A DNA stretch of 64,000 nucleotides from Bryobacter sp. (GCA_022843625.1 JALHNH010000001.1:124001-188000), one strand, 5' to 3'; positions 1-8,602 are shown, numbered from the stretch's first letter. Made by a program: numbers and translations. Notes: generated by a model not told the origin, from the letters alone.

Positions 1-423
1 GGCCGCGAAGCTTTGACCAACGGTCAGCGCGAGCCTGCTCGTATCGAGCTTGAAGCTGCTCTTCGCCTCGACCCTCAGTACTTTGAAGCCGCCAACGATC
101 TTGGTGTGCTTTATCTGCAGGAGGGCAGATTCAGCGAGGCTTACGAAATGTTTCAACGAGCCACCACGATCGATCCGGGTGACGCTCAGGCTGAGGCTAA
201 TCTGGCATTTGTTCTGCTGGCACTCAAGCGGTTTCCGGAAGCAGAGGAAGCAGCCCGGTCCAGCGTTCGTGCGGACTCGCTATCGAGTCAAGCCCGTTTC
301 TTGCTGGCCGTCAGTTTGCTCGAACAGAAGAAACTGCCAAAAGAAGCGATGTTTCATCTCGCCAAAGCGAAAGACCAGTTTGAACCGGCTCGGAAACTTT
401 GGCTTCGTTTGGCAGTGAAATAG
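1..423 (+). CDS. TPR-repeat protein, C-terminal part (cut by window edge)
   Basis: The reading frame is open from base 1, so the gene starts upstream of the window; about 140 residues are visible. They form helix-turn-helix pairs typical of tetratricopeptide repeats: an A-L-x-L-D-P-x-Y-F-E-A-A-N-D-L-G segment, then A-x-x-x-F-Q-R-A-x-x-I-D-P, then a third, more divergent repeat and an L-L-E-Q-K-K-L segment before the end. TPR arrays act as protein-protein scaffolds; the partner is unknown. The protein closely resembles the convergent gene next to it (same repeat register, same ending with E-P-A-R-K-L), so the two are paralogues. The TAG stop at 421-423 touches the stop of that gene directly. 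Nothing can be said about the N-terminus. Confidence 0.85.
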   Translation, partial: GREALTNGQREPARIELEAALRLDPQYFEAANDLGVLYLQEGRFSEAYEMFQRATTIDPGDAQAEANLAFVLLALKRFPEAEEAARSSVRADSLSSQARFLLAVSLLEQKKLPKEAMFHLAKAKDQFEPARKLWLRLAVK

Positions 424-1296
424 TTATTTCTGCCCTTCTCGTTCGAGTTGTTCGAGCAGCTTGCGGGCCGGTTCCAGTTGGGAACTGGCCTTGGACAAAT
501 GGAAGAGGGCTTCCTTTCTGGCTTTGTTTTGTTCCAGCAGGCTCAGTGCCAGATAGAGGCGGGCACGAGCGGAGAGCCCATCGCCACGTAAGCCGGCTCT
601 CGCCGCCTCTTCTGCTTCGGCAAATCGACCCAACGTCAACAACGCCACTGAGAGATTGGTCTCTGCCAGGGGATCTGACGCATCAATGGCTATCGCGCGC
701 TCGAAGGCGTGAAGCGCCTCGGCGGCTTTGCCTTCTCTCATCCATTGCACGCCGAGATTGTTGTGCGCCTCGAAGTAAGCGGGATCGATCTCAATGGCCT
801 TCTGCAGATGCAAAATGGCTTTGTTTCGTTCGCCTCTTTTTGAGGCTTCATGAGCGGCAATATATTCCCTGACTGCCTGCTTGGGCACCTTATGTTGCAA
901 ACGGCTCAGAGAGATTGGCGTGAGTTCGGCGCCTGGGCTCGCAGCCTGGCCAATCTTTACGACTAGAGTCTGGCCATAAGGAAAGTGAAGCGATTGTGAG
1001 TGTACGACTGTACCCTGCAAATTGACGAATCGCAACTCATAGGTTCCGCTGGCTGAGGTACCTACTTCAAAGGATCCAAAGTGATTTGGGTTCGTTTCGT
1101 AAACTACATTCTGGCTGCCGATGGGCAGTACTTGAACCCGAAGGCGGCTCAAGTCTGAGCCTTCAGATGCTTCTATTCGCCCCGAAACTGTCATCGGTGT
1201 TCCCGATGAGTATGTCAATTGGCCGGCGGCCATGCTCGTGTTCACAAGTGCGAGGAAACACAAGCCAGAAAACTGCTTGAAATGGTTGAAGGTCAC
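424..1296 (-). CDS. Exported TPR-repeat protein with N-terminal beta domain
   Basis: The 290-aa protein has a hydrophobic export signal (F-S-G-L-C-F-L-A-L-V, then A-A-G). Residues about 25-125 look like a carboxypeptidase-regulatory-like beta sandwich (S-G-R-I-E-A, then G-T-Y-E-L-R-F-V). From about residue 150 there are three TPR repeats (A-I-E-I-D-P-A-Y-F-E-A-H-N-N-L-G is the clearest). I chose the GTG at 1296 because a purine-rich GGGAGGGG lies 6-10 bases upstream and the signal peptide then begins properly; an in-frame ATG at 1332 would add 12 residues in front of the signal. Such two-part proteins are frequent in Solibacter-like genomes and are thought to be periplasmic or secreted scaffolds. 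It is a paralogue of the neighbouring convergent gene. Confidence 0.8.
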   Translation of the reverse strand: MTFNHFKQFSGLCFLALVNTSMAAGQLTYSSGTPMTVSGRIEASEGSDLSRLRVQVLPIGSQNVVYETNPNHFGSFEVGTSASGTYELRFVNLQGTVVHSQSLHFPYGQTLVVKIGQAASPGAELTPISLSRLQHKVPKQAVREYIAAHEASKRGERNKAILHLQKAIEIDPAYFEAHNNLGVQWMREGKAAEALHAFERAIAIDASDPLAETNLSVALLTLGRFAEAEEAARAGLRGDGLSARARLYLALSLLEQNKARKEALFHLSKASSQLEPARKLLEQLEREGQK

Positions 1297-2094
1297 AGAC
1301 CCCTCCCGAACGGCAATCTGGATGAGGCACAAGGAACAGCGAGGTTCTCGAATCGAAGCCTGGCAATCAAAACTGCCGGGTTAGAATTCGTATCGTCCTC
1401 GCGGTCAAAAGCATGACTGCTTTGGTCTCGATTGCCGGACAAAGATCCGGTTTGAAACTATCATTCGATTTTCCGCACTTGGGAGGGTGCCGGGCTAAGT
1501 GTTGGAAATAAAGGAGAAATATTTCTGACTCCAGCGTGAATAAAGTTCGCATCGGCCGGACAGGCTGCGGTGATGAGCTGCAAAGGGGTGCTTGCTCCCG
1601 CGCAGCCGATTGGAACGTGCATTTGCTACGGCGAAGACTCGTGCTGCGAGTTATGGGGGTTGGAACTTGGATTGGGAGCGAAGAAGGAGTGTAAAGGAGG
1701 GTGGCTTTACTTGAGTTGGTTAGCCTTGTCTACCGCTCACTTTGGGCGGGTGTAGGTGGTCATGGCATTACCAAGAAACTTTACGGTGTGCCGTCATGGT
1801 GGAGCTATTGGCCAAGCTGTCAGAAAAGCCTAGCGTCTTTAACTGTTTAGGGCGTTTTGCATCCATGTGTGTTTCGACTTCCCAAAACACCGTTTCTCGG
1901 GAGCGGCCACGGATTGCCGGATGCGGAGGGATCGATCCAAGGCCTTGTAGGAGTTGCCGACGATTCGGACAGAATGCTTCGTGACTTCAGCCGGAAGACT
2001 GCCCGCGTCCATCGTGAGGCGCGCGCCCTACATGCTACTCGGCCTTGTCGCACCAAACCATTTCAGGAGTGAAATGTTGTATATGCTGTAAACA
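1297..2094. other. Gene-free stretch of about 800 bp
   Basis: No convincing coding frame was found on either strand: the open frames are short, overlap in several registers, lack ribosome sites and show no recognisable protein pattern. It holds the upstream region of the minus-strand TPR gene (left) and of the TcmP gene (right). No tRNA, terminator or mobile-element end was recognised. It may be the scar at the left boundary of the 2.1-6.2 kb island. Confidence 0.5.
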
Positions 2095-2949
2095 GTGGCA
2101 CGCCCCCAAAACATGAACGCCGAGGATGATGGACTCATCTGCCCGGATGTCGGCTCATGGGCCGAAACAAAATACCGACTTCTGGCTCTATACGATGAGC
2201 TATTTTCGACCGGCATGAAGTATAAGTGGGACCAGCGTGTCTACATCGACCTCTACGCAAGTGCCGGGTATGGGCGCATAAGGGGAACAAAGAAGATTCT
2301 CAAAGGTTCGCCCGTACTCGCCCTTGGCGTCACGCATCCGTTCGACAAGTATGTATTCTGTGAGGAAAGCACCGACCTGCTGGAGGCGCTCAAGGTCCGC
2401 GTGGCCCGTATCGCTCCGCAGGCGCAGGTGGCCTTTATTCCAGGAAGGTGTGACACCAAAATCGCCCAGATCTGCGAAGAAATTCCCAAGGGATCACCAA
2501 ACAACAAAGTACTGAGCCTCTGTCTCGTGGACCCGTTCGACTTCGGCCTGAAGTTTGAGACTCTCAAAAAGCTCTCCGCTTTCTATGTCGATTTCATAGT
2601 GTTGCTCGCAATCGGTATGGACGCGAACCGAAACTATGACCACTACGTAGACGGTGCCTCGCCCAAGATTGATGAAGCCCTCGGCAACACGGCGTGGCGG
2701 GACCGCTGGAGGGCGGCTGGCACCCGCCGATCAGACTTCAGAAGGTTTCTCGCACAGGAATTCTCGATAAGCATGCAATCTCTTGGGTATCTCGAACAGC
2801 CGCTAGACCGCATGAAGCTGGTCCGATCTACGGAGAAAAACTTGTCCCTTTATTATGTTGCACTCTTCTCACGCAATCGGACAGCCTACAAGTTTTGGGA
2901 CGACGTCCTGAAGTACAGCACAGACCAAACGAGTCTTTGGAGTTTGTAA
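2095..2949 (+). CDS. tcmP: Three-Cys-motif partner protein (TcmP family)
   Basis: The 284-aa protein has the family pattern near the N-terminus: V-G-S-W-A-E-T-K-Y-R-L-L, then R-V-Y-I-D-L-Y-A-S-A-G-Y-G and G-S-P-V-L-A-L, and a central C-L-V-D-P-F-D-F-G-L-K-F. The Y-I-D-L-x-A-x-x-G segment resembles the motif I of Rossmann-type methyltransferases. TcmP proteins are known from their consistent pairing with a protein carrying a three-cysteine motif, and that partner follows here with no gap. The biochemical role is not established. The start is a GTG giving M-A-R-P-Q; an ATG 18 bases downstream is an alternative, and neither has a strong ribosome site. The neighbourhood suggests an accessory or defence island. 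Confidence 0.85.
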   Translation: MARPQNMNAEDDGLICPDVGSWAETKYRLLALYDELFSTGMKYKWDQRVYIDLYASAGYGRIRGTKKILKGSPVLALGVTHPFDKYVFCEESTDLLEALKVRVARIAPQAQVAFIPGRCDTKIAQICEEIPKGSPNNKVLSLCLVDPFDFGLKFETLKKLSAFYVDFIVLLAIGMDANRNYDHYVDGASPKIDEALGNTAWRDRWRAAGTRRSDFRRFLAQEFSISMQSLGYLEQPLDRMKLVRSTEKNLSLYYVALFSRNRTAYKFWDDVLKYSTDQTSLWSL

Positions 2950-3759
2950 ATGTCTTTGCTTTCGAAAATCGAGTGGACCGACGCAACCTGGAACCCCGTG
3001 CGGGGCTGCACCAAAATCAGTCCGGGCTGCAAGCATTGCTACGCGGAGCGATTCGCTGAACGTTTTCGTGGTGTTCCAGGGCATCCTTTTGAACTGGGTT
3101 TCGACCTCCGGCTGGTGCCTCATAAGCTGGGTGAGCCCCTCCGATGGAGCGAGCCTCGGATGATCTTCGTAAACTCCATGAGCGACCTGTTCCACGACCA
3201 AGTACCCGCGTCTTATATTTCCCGGGTCGCCACGACGATGCAACTGGCGAACTGGCATACCTACCAGGTTCTGACGAAGCGATCAGAGCGTCTGCGGGAC
3301 ATGTTGAGTGGGCCACTCCTCGAAGTTGCGGGCGAACCCCATGTATGGTGGGGAGTCTCAGTGGAAGATCGCACCTATGGCATTCCGAGGATTGCGGATC
3401 TTCAAGCAGCGCCCGCAGCCGTCCGCTTCCTGTCGGTAGAGCCCTTGCTTGAGGACGTCGGCGAGCTTCCGCTGGAAGGAATTTCATGGGTCATCGTTGG
3501 CGGTGAAAGCGGTCCCGGTGCGCGCCGCATGCAAGAGGATTGGGTTCTGTCTATCCGCGAGCAATGTGAGGCTGCGGGCGTGGCGTTCTTTTTTAAGCAA
3601 TGGGGCGGCGTGCGCAAGAAAGTAACGGGTCGGATGTTGCGCGGCCGCACACACGATGCAATTCCGCATCGGGTCAAAAATCCGACCCTACCGACGCTAC
3701 TGCGCCTGCAGCACGCGTTAGCAATCGAAAACTATGATCTAGTTCAACTTGCACGCTAA
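2950..3759 (+). CDS. DUF5131 / phage Gp37-Gp68 family protein with three-Cys motif
   Basis: The 269-aa protein starts with S-K-I-E-W-T-D-A-T-W-N-P-V-R-G-C, a hallmark of the phage Gp37/Gp68 (DUF5131) family. The three-cysteine motif is C-x6-C-x2-C at about residues 20-30 (C-T-K-I-S-P-G-C-K-H-C), which could bind a metal or Fe-S cluster as in radical-SAM-like proteins. Further family blocks are F-V-N-S-M-S-D-L-F-H, V-L-T-K-R, W-W-G-V-S-V-E-D, F-L-S-V-E-P-L-L and W-V-I-V-G-G-E-S-G, then F-F-K-Q-W-G-G near the end. The length is normal for the family. The ATG follows the TAA of the TcmP gene immediately, so the two are surely co-translated. Enzymatic function is unknown; the pair also occurs in phages and islands. 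Confidence 0.88.
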   Translation: MSLLSKIEWTDATWNPVRGCTKISPGCKHCYAERFAERFRGVPGHPFELGFDLRLVPHKLGEPLRWSEPRMIFVNSMSDLFHDQVPASYISRVATTMQLANWHTYQVLTKRSERLRDMLSGPLLEVAGEPHVWWGVSVEDRTYGIPRIADLQAAPAAVRFLSVEPLLEDVGELPLEGISWVIVGGESGPGARRMQEDWVLSIREQCEAAGVAFFFKQWGGVRKKVTGRMLRGRTHDAIPHRVKNPTLPTLLRLQHALAIENYDLVQLAR

Positions 3760-4100
3760 GAAATTCTGGGACCATGTTAGCCTCCGAATCGTTCGAGGTA
3801 TGCAGTTTCGGATGAGCCTACGGGTGCGCCGCTTGGCCATGCTCGGTCCTAATTCCTGGTGTCCGCATAACAGAAGCGCTTGGCTTGACATGGCCCAGAA
3901 GTCGCGGGACGCCATAAGCCCAATAGATGAAGCGGCAGTTCGGTCTTGTTAAATGCCTAGAACTTATTCACGGCGTCCACGACCAATGTCCGGGTGGCCG
4001 ACGATGCACTTGGCGAACGCCGAATCATTTCGGCGCGCGGTAACTGAGGTGGTCAAACCCTAATCGGCATGTTTGGCTGGCTTCGATTAAGCTGTTAACT
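3760..4100. other. Intergenic stretch of about 340 bp
   Basis: It lies between the TcmP/DUF5131 pair and the EAD-protease pair. A 67-codon frame overlapping its left end lacks a ribosome site and protein-like composition, so I do not call it. It probably contains the promoter of the following two-gene operon, but no clear -35/-10 pair stands out. Confidence 0.5.
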
Positions 4101-5243
4101 ATGAATGCGTTCCGTGCAGCGACAACTTCTCGGGCTCTCGAAGCAGTGGAGAACTATTCCCTGGCCGAAGTGAAGGCAGGCTCGCCCATGGAATTCGTGG
4201 ATCAGATAAATTTCGACCGTGATAGCAACTTTTGGAGTTGCGTCTTCGGACAGCACCTGCCCTTCGGGACAACGGTTAATTTTCCTCAAGGCGCTGCGGT
4301 TTCCGAATGGGTTGCGCGAGTACCTGGGCTCTTCTGGACGGGCGCTTCGAAGAAACTGCGTACCGAAGGAGAACGATACGTAGAGAGTCTCGAATATCGC
4401 TCGAAAACGTTGAAGCCCTTTGGAAAATCCCAACTCGTTAGTGGAGGAGTAGGGACGATGCGCTTACCTCCCTCTTCACGGGGAGATCGTCTTGCAACGA
4501 TTGCAACAAGCGGAAATGTCTCTGCTGGCATTCCAGCCCTAATAACCGACGAGGTATGGCGAGGCTGCAAATTGCAAGAAGGCAGCGTGGTAGTGTTTCG
4601 GGGCGCAACATGGGAGGGGATGGATGAGTCCTGGGCTTCCCGTTTCCCATCTACGCGCGGCATTCCGCGGGGCTACTTGCACCTAAACAACCCACAGGCG
4701 GTGGATCCTCTAGCCGAATTAGTAGCAACTGAGATCCATCCCTTTTCAATCATGGAGTACGCTTCAGACGACGTCGAGTTGTTTGATTTTGTCTTCGCAA
4801 CAGCCTTCACGGCTGATCGTCACTTTCGCAAAGATATAGAACGATTCTTCGACCTTTACAGGAGAGCTGAGGGGCGCAATGGGCGATATCTGATTGCCGC
4901 CGATGTCGCGCAGCCACTTTGGGATTCCGACTTTACTTCCCCGGATCATTTGCGTAGCGCCGACCCAAACTCGGTATCACATCTGCGTTTGCTACAACGA
5001 CGCATCGAAGAATCCATGGGAGGCGAAGAAACCACAGAGCATCTCTTGCGCGTTCTTGCTAAGACTGACGTGGGTCTGATGAGGCGATTTTCAGCGGACA
5101 TTGGAATCTCTCCCAGCCAATGGTCGAACGCGGGTTCGCTCGCCAAGGTCAGTGCCAATTTCCTCAGCTGCGTTACGACCGAAAAGCTTCCTGCATTGAT
5201 TGATGCCATTGCGTCCGTAAATTCTCATCTCTTGGAGGCTTAG
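4101..5243 (+). CDS. Unknown protein with possible death-like C-terminal domain
   Basis: This 380-aa soluble protein has no family I recognise in its first 300 residues. That part is mixed alpha/beta, includes T-E-I-H-P-F-S-I-M-E-Y and a charged segment (R-H-F-R-K-D-I-E-R-F-F-D-L-Y), and shows no signal peptide or membrane helix. The last 70 residues look like a compact all-helical adaptor: L-L-R-V-L-A-K, then L-M-R-R-F-S-A-D-I-G-I, a Q-W-S-x-A-G-S-L-A-K turn and E-K-L-P-A-L-I-D-A-I. This resembles bacterial effector-associated or death-like domains (L..L..LG....G....A..L......LP.LI..I). The protease gene with an N-terminal EAD1 begins 2 bp downstream, and a GGAGG inside this gene's end serves as its ribosome site. 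I infer that the protein recruits or controls the protease through adaptor-adaptor contact. Confidence 0.55.
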   Translation: MNAFRAATTSRALEAVENYSLAEVKAGSPMEFVDQINFDRDSNFWSCVFGQHLPFGTTVNFPQGAAVSEWVARVPGLFWTGASKKLRTEGERYVESLEYRSKTLKPFGKSQLVSGGVGTMRLPPSSRGDRLATIATSGNVSAGIPALITDEVWRGCKLQEGSVVVFRGATWEGMDESWASRFPSTRGIPRGYLHLNNPQAVDPLAELVATEIHPFSIMEYASDDVELFDFVFATAFTADRHFRKDIERFFDLYRRAEGRNGRYLIAADVAQPLWDSDFTSPDHLRSADPNSVSHLRLLQRRIEESMGGEETTEHLLRVLAKTDVGLMRRFSADIGISPSQWSNAGSLAKVSANFLSCVTTEKLPALIDAIASVNSHLLEA

Positions 5244-5245
5244 GA

Positions 5246-6220
5246 ATGAATTGGTCACCGTGGATGGCGAGCCTGAATGACGTGCTTGCCGATCTTTATC
5301 CGACGATTGAGGCGTCGAATCGTATTGTGCGTTGTTCTGGGATGAGGTCGGCGCTAGTCAGTTTCAACGCCGTCGCACTGAACAACTGGTTCAATATTCT
5401 CGATCAGGCCGACAAGCAAGGAGGTCGATCAAATGCCCTGTTGGATTGCGCACTTTCCGACTATCCCGACCACCAGATTCTGATAGCGCTTAAGCGCGGC
5501 GAACCGGCAGCGGTTAAGGGTCCAGACCTTAACTGGATGGCTCCAGAAGCTGGGGCGCACTTCGAGAAGATCATCGGAACGCAGAGCACATTGCTGCCCA
5601 TTACTTTCCTTGAGATAGGTATGCAGCGGGCGCGCGCCGTCGCACGACTGGTACGTGCTGACCAGAACAGTGGCACCGCCTTCCTGATCGGCGGTGGGTG
5701 GCTCCTGACCAACAACCATGTCTTGCCTTCCCAAGAGTCAGCGTACGGTGCAGTCGGGGAGTTCAACTATCAAGATTCCCTAGAAGGGCTATCGGCTCCG
5801 GTTAAAAGATATCCGCTTCAGGCGGAACGCTTCAAAACAAGCATAGAGAACGACTGGACTGCAATAGGAATCGATGAGAGCGCGGAAAAAGAGTGGGGGG
5901 CGATCCGCGTTGAGGCCGGCCAAACGTCCGTTAACGCCTTCGTAAGTATCATTCAGCATCCGGGAGGTGGGCCAAAGCAAATCGCGCTGTTCCACAATAC
6001 AGTAGCTTATGTCGGCAATGGAAAAGTCCAATATTTGACCGATACACTGCCGGGCTCCTCAGGATCACCGGTCTTCGACGAGAACTGGAAAGTAGTTGCC
6101 TTGCATCATAGTGGCGGTATGCTGCGCGAACCTGGGAGTAAGCGGTCTTTTTTTCGAAACGAGGGCATAGACGTTTCGGCCCTGCTGCCCGATTTGAAGG
6201 CAGCGGGAGTACTTGATTGA
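5246..6220 (+). CDS. EAD1-trypsin-like serine protease
   Basis: The 324-aa protein has two parts. Residues about 8-82 match effector-associated domain 1 (EAD1): L-A-D-L-Y-P at 14-19, A-L-N-N-W-F-N-I-L at 44-52, and D-Y-P-D-H near 72-76. Residues about 125-310 form a trypsin/chymotrypsin-fold peptidase with the full triad: His158 in T-N-N-H-V-L, Asp203 in N-D-W-T-A-I, and Ser272 in G-S-S-G-S-P. There is no signal peptide, so it should act in the cytoplasm. EAD1-protease proteins are known effectors of NTP-dependent bacterial conflict systems, where the EAD couples them to a sensor protein. Here the only partner in view is the gene 2 bp upstream; no STAND or AAA+ sensor is adjacent, which is unusual. 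Confidence 0.85.
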   Translation: MNWSPWMASLNDVLADLYPTIEASNRIVRCSGMRSALVSFNAVALNNWFNILDQADKQGGRSNALLDCALSDYPDHQILIALKRGEPAAVKGPDLNWMAPEAGAHFEKIIGTQSTLLPITFLEIGMQRARAVARLVRADQNSGTAFLIGGGWLLTNNHVLPSQESAYGAVGEFNYQDSLEGLSAPVKRYPLQAERFKTSIENDWTAIGIDESAEKEWGAIRVEAGQTSVNAFVSIIQHPGGGPKQIALFHNTVAYVGNGKVQYLTDTLPGSSGSPVFDENWKVVALHHSGGMLREPGSKRSFFRNEGIDVSALLPDLKAAGVLD

Positions 6221-6450
6221 TTCTCCAATGGTGATAGCCGAGGAAAGAGGTTGCCGGTCCCAAAATCGCCTACTGCTGAAGGCTTGGGACGGAGGACGCG
6301 CTACTCGGAGGGAGCTTCAAGGCCCGCGAAGTCCCGATCTGGGAAGCTTGCGGCTCTTGGCCGCCTCGGGGGTACTGGTGTGGGGTTATGTGGAGTTCAA
6401 TGGTTTCGAATTACGGGCTGCAACTCACATCACACAATCAGACGAAGCAG

Positions 6451-6732
6451 TTATTCGACGCGGACGCCTTTCCAGAATGCGATGCGGCCTTTGATTTCAT
6501 CGGCGGCGGGCTTGGGATCGGCGTAGTACCAGGCGGCTCCGGCGTTGCGTTTGCCGTTGACTACGATGTCGTAATAGCTGGCAGTACCTTTCCAACTGCA
6601 CGTGGTGGTTTTGTCGACAGGCTGGAGATATTCTTTGCGCACTGAGTCGAGGGGGAAGTATTGGTTCCCTTCCACTACGACACAGGAATCGCTGTCGGCC
6701 AGCACGGTTTCTTCCCAGATGGCTCTTGGCAT
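6451..6732 (-). CDS. DUF427 domain protein
   Basis: The 93-aa protein is essentially a single DUF427 domain. Clear family blocks are N-Q-Y-F-P near residue 23, the strongly conserved C-S-W-K-G-T-A-S-Y-Y-D in the middle, A-A-W-Y-Y-A-D-P and I-A-F-W-K-G-V at the end. The family is a small beta-barrel of unknown function, common in actinobacteria, proteobacteria and acidobacteria. The length is normal. It stands alone between an island and a divergently oriented hydrolase gene, so context gives no hint about its job. Confidence 0.92.
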   Translation of the reverse strand: MPRAIWEETVLADSDSCVVVEGNQYFPLDSVRKEYLQPVDKTTTCSWKGTASYYDIVVNGKRNAGAAWYYADPKPAADEIKGRIAFWKGVRVE

Positions 6733-6937
6733 TTCGTTTTAGCTTAGCGGACGAAACCGGCGGATCTGCGGGCTCTTCCAAGCCGGCGTCGGGGGAATTC
6801 CTGATTTGGCAGAAGTCTGACACCCCAGCCTGAGTGCTGGCCCGCCCTCTGAGTGGGTCGTGGGTTTGCTCGTATCGGTGAAGTGCGCCACTTGGCGAAG
6901 CATCCTTTTTGCGGATGAGTTCGGCTATGATTCGAGG

Positions 6938-8197
6938 ATGACCAGACGCGATTTATGGCCTCTTTTGCTTGCAGCCACTGCGAAGGCTGAAGGCGGCTTT
7001 GAGGCTGGCGCAGCCAAGCGCAGCATCACTCCAGACCCACTGCTGCCGGTGAGTGGCGGAATGGGTGCGCCGTCTCCTGTGAAGTCCAAGCAGGGAGAGC
7101 TGATGGCCAGGGCGCTGGTGATGCGCTCAGGCGCTGAAATTGTTGGCATTGCCAGCGTCGACCTCATTGGCTTCCCGGCAGTGCTTGGGGACCGCGTCAG
7201 AGCTCTTGTTCCGCGCATCGCTCCAGACCGAATTCTGATTGGTGCAACACATACCCACAGCGCCCCCGATTCCTACGCCTTCCCAGACGGTAAAGGCGGC
7301 CACACGGGTTCGCTCGAATACATGGACTTTGTCGTCAAACAGGTTGCTGCCTCACTCAATCAAGCAATCGATCAGTTGCAAGCGGCTGAACTGAGGGTGG
7401 CGTCGGGCGAGGCCAAAGGTAAAATCGCTTACAACTACTACGCACCGGATCTCTATGACCGGCGGGTGAGTGCGTTTGAGGTTCGCAGGCCGGGTGGGGC
7501 TTCTATTGCGACGCTTGTGAATTATGCGATTCATCCGGAGGTGATTGGGAGCGGGCAGGGAATTCTGAGCCCGGATCTGGTGGGTCCGCTGTGCGACACG
7601 ATTGAGAAGCGGCAGGGGGGCGTTGCGGTGTTTATGAACGGCGCGCAGGGGGGGATGGTGACGGCAGATAATCGCGATCTCGAGCAAGCGCCTCGGGATG
7701 CCGTGAAGGCGAAGTGGAAGGATTCGCGGACCTGGGCTGAGTGTGAACGGATTGGCGGGTTGCTGGCAGAGGAATCGTTGCGGTTGCTTGGAGTCGCCAA
7801 GTGGCAGACGAACCCGGAGCTGGTTTGCCGGGCGGCACGGGTGAAGTTTCCGGTGGAGAGTGAAGAGCTATGGCAGGTGGTGCAGCATTCGCCTCTGCGT
7901 TATCCGCATGGGGCGGACCGGACGATTGTTACGCAGATCAATTTTCTGCGGCTGGGGAATGCGCGGATGCTGACGATTCCCGGGGAGGCGTTGCCGAATA
8001 TCGGGTTTTATTTGAAGCGCAAGCTGAAGGGCGAGCACCAGTTTTTGTTTGGCCTTACCAATGATGCTTTTGGGTATATCTTGACTGAGGTGGATTACCA
8101 GAGTTTTGCGGCTTACCGCTATATCTCGCGCGTCTCGCTGGGTGAGAAGACGGGGGAGATTTTGATTCGGGAAGGGTTGAAGCTGGCTGTGGATTAG
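6938..8197 (+). CDS. Neutral/alkaline ceramidase-like hydrolase
   Basis: The 419-aa protein begins with a short hydrophobic export-like segment (R-R-D-L-W-P-L-L-L-A-A-T). It then shows the N-terminal pattern of neutral/alkaline non-lysosomal ceramidases: G-A-A-K-R-S-I-T-P, later a putative zinc site G-A-T-H-T-H-S-A-P-D and a second histidine in N-Y-A-I-H-P-E-V. Characterised members cleave the amide bond of ceramide, but in acidobacteria this N-terminal family is broad and the substrate may differ; it is also shorter than classic ceramidases, which are about 650 aa. I place the start at the ATG at 6938, which has GAGG just upstream; an earlier in-frame ATG at 6860 would give a long non-conserved extension. 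The stop is followed within 25 bp by the repeat cluster. Confidence 0.8.
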   Translation: MTRRDLWPLLLAATAKAEGGFEAGAAKRSITPDPLLPVSGGMGAPSPVKSKQGELMARALVMRSGAEIVGIASVDLIGFPAVLGDRVRALVPRIAPDRILIGATHTHSAPDSYAFPDGKGGHTGSLEYMDFVVKQVAASLNQAIDQLQAAELRVASGEAKGKIAYNYYAPDLYDRRVSAFEVRRPGGASIATLVNYAIHPEVIGSGQGILSPDLVGPLCDTIEKRQGGVAVFMNGAQGGMVTADNRDLEQAPRDAVKAKWKDSRTWAECERIGGLLAEESLRLLGVAKWQTNPELVCRAARVKFPVESEELWQVVQHSPLRYPHGADRTIVTQINFLRLGNARMLTIPGEALPNIGFYLKRKLKGEHQFLFGLTNDAFGYILTEVDYQSFAAYRYISRVSLGEKTGEILIREGLKLAVD

Positions 8198-8218
8198 TGC
8201 TTTGACCTGCTGAATCCG

Positions 8219-8602
8219 TTTGGAATCCTCACGCTTGCGTGTGGGGTTGGCGCTGGAGGCGGGGTCGTTTGGGGTCCCCAAGCTTACGCGTGGGGTTGGA
8301 CGGGGGAGGCCTACAGCCCGGGGACATGGGTAACACTTTAGCCCAACGACGTGGGTGACGCTTTGGTTCGTTGACATTTGGAATCTCCACGCTTACGCAT
8401 GGGGTTGGGCGCTGGAGGCGGGGTCGTTTGGAATCCCCACGCTTACGCGTGGGGTTGGTCGGGGGGGGGCCTGCAGCCCGGGGACATGGGTAACACTTTA
8501 GCCCAACGACGTGGGTAACACTTTAGCCCAACGACTGGGGTGACGCTTTGGTCCGGTGACATTTGGAATCTCCATGCTTACGCATGGGGCTCGGCGGCGG
8601 GA
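8219..8602. repeat. Composite hairpin and 25-bp tandem repeat cluster
   Basis: Five copies of a hairpin element begin at 8219, 8268, 8377, 8427 and 8562. Each begins TTTGG and contains a core like CCCCACGCTTACGCGTGGGG (8-bp perfect stem, 4-base loop in the 8427 copy). Copies 1 and 3 continue with GCTGGAGGCGGGGTCG. Copies 2 and 4 continue into C/G-rich DNA and then 25-bp tandem units of the form CRTGGGTRACRCTTT: two units at 8325-8374 and three at 8485-8559. The whole 158-bp composite (8219-8376) is thus repeated as 185 bp (8377-8561), the difference being mainly one extra 25-bp unit. No open frame and no unique spacers are present. It may be a REP/BIME-like non-autonomous element or the remnant of transposon ends. 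Confidence 0.85.

Noticed and set aside
3749..3952. Small 67-codon gene downstream of DUF5131
   Set aside because: No ribosome site and no conserved pattern; it overlaps the end of the previous gene out of frame.
8219..8602. CRISPR array
   Set aside because: Repeats are nested and tandem without unique spacers of constant size; no cas genes are near.
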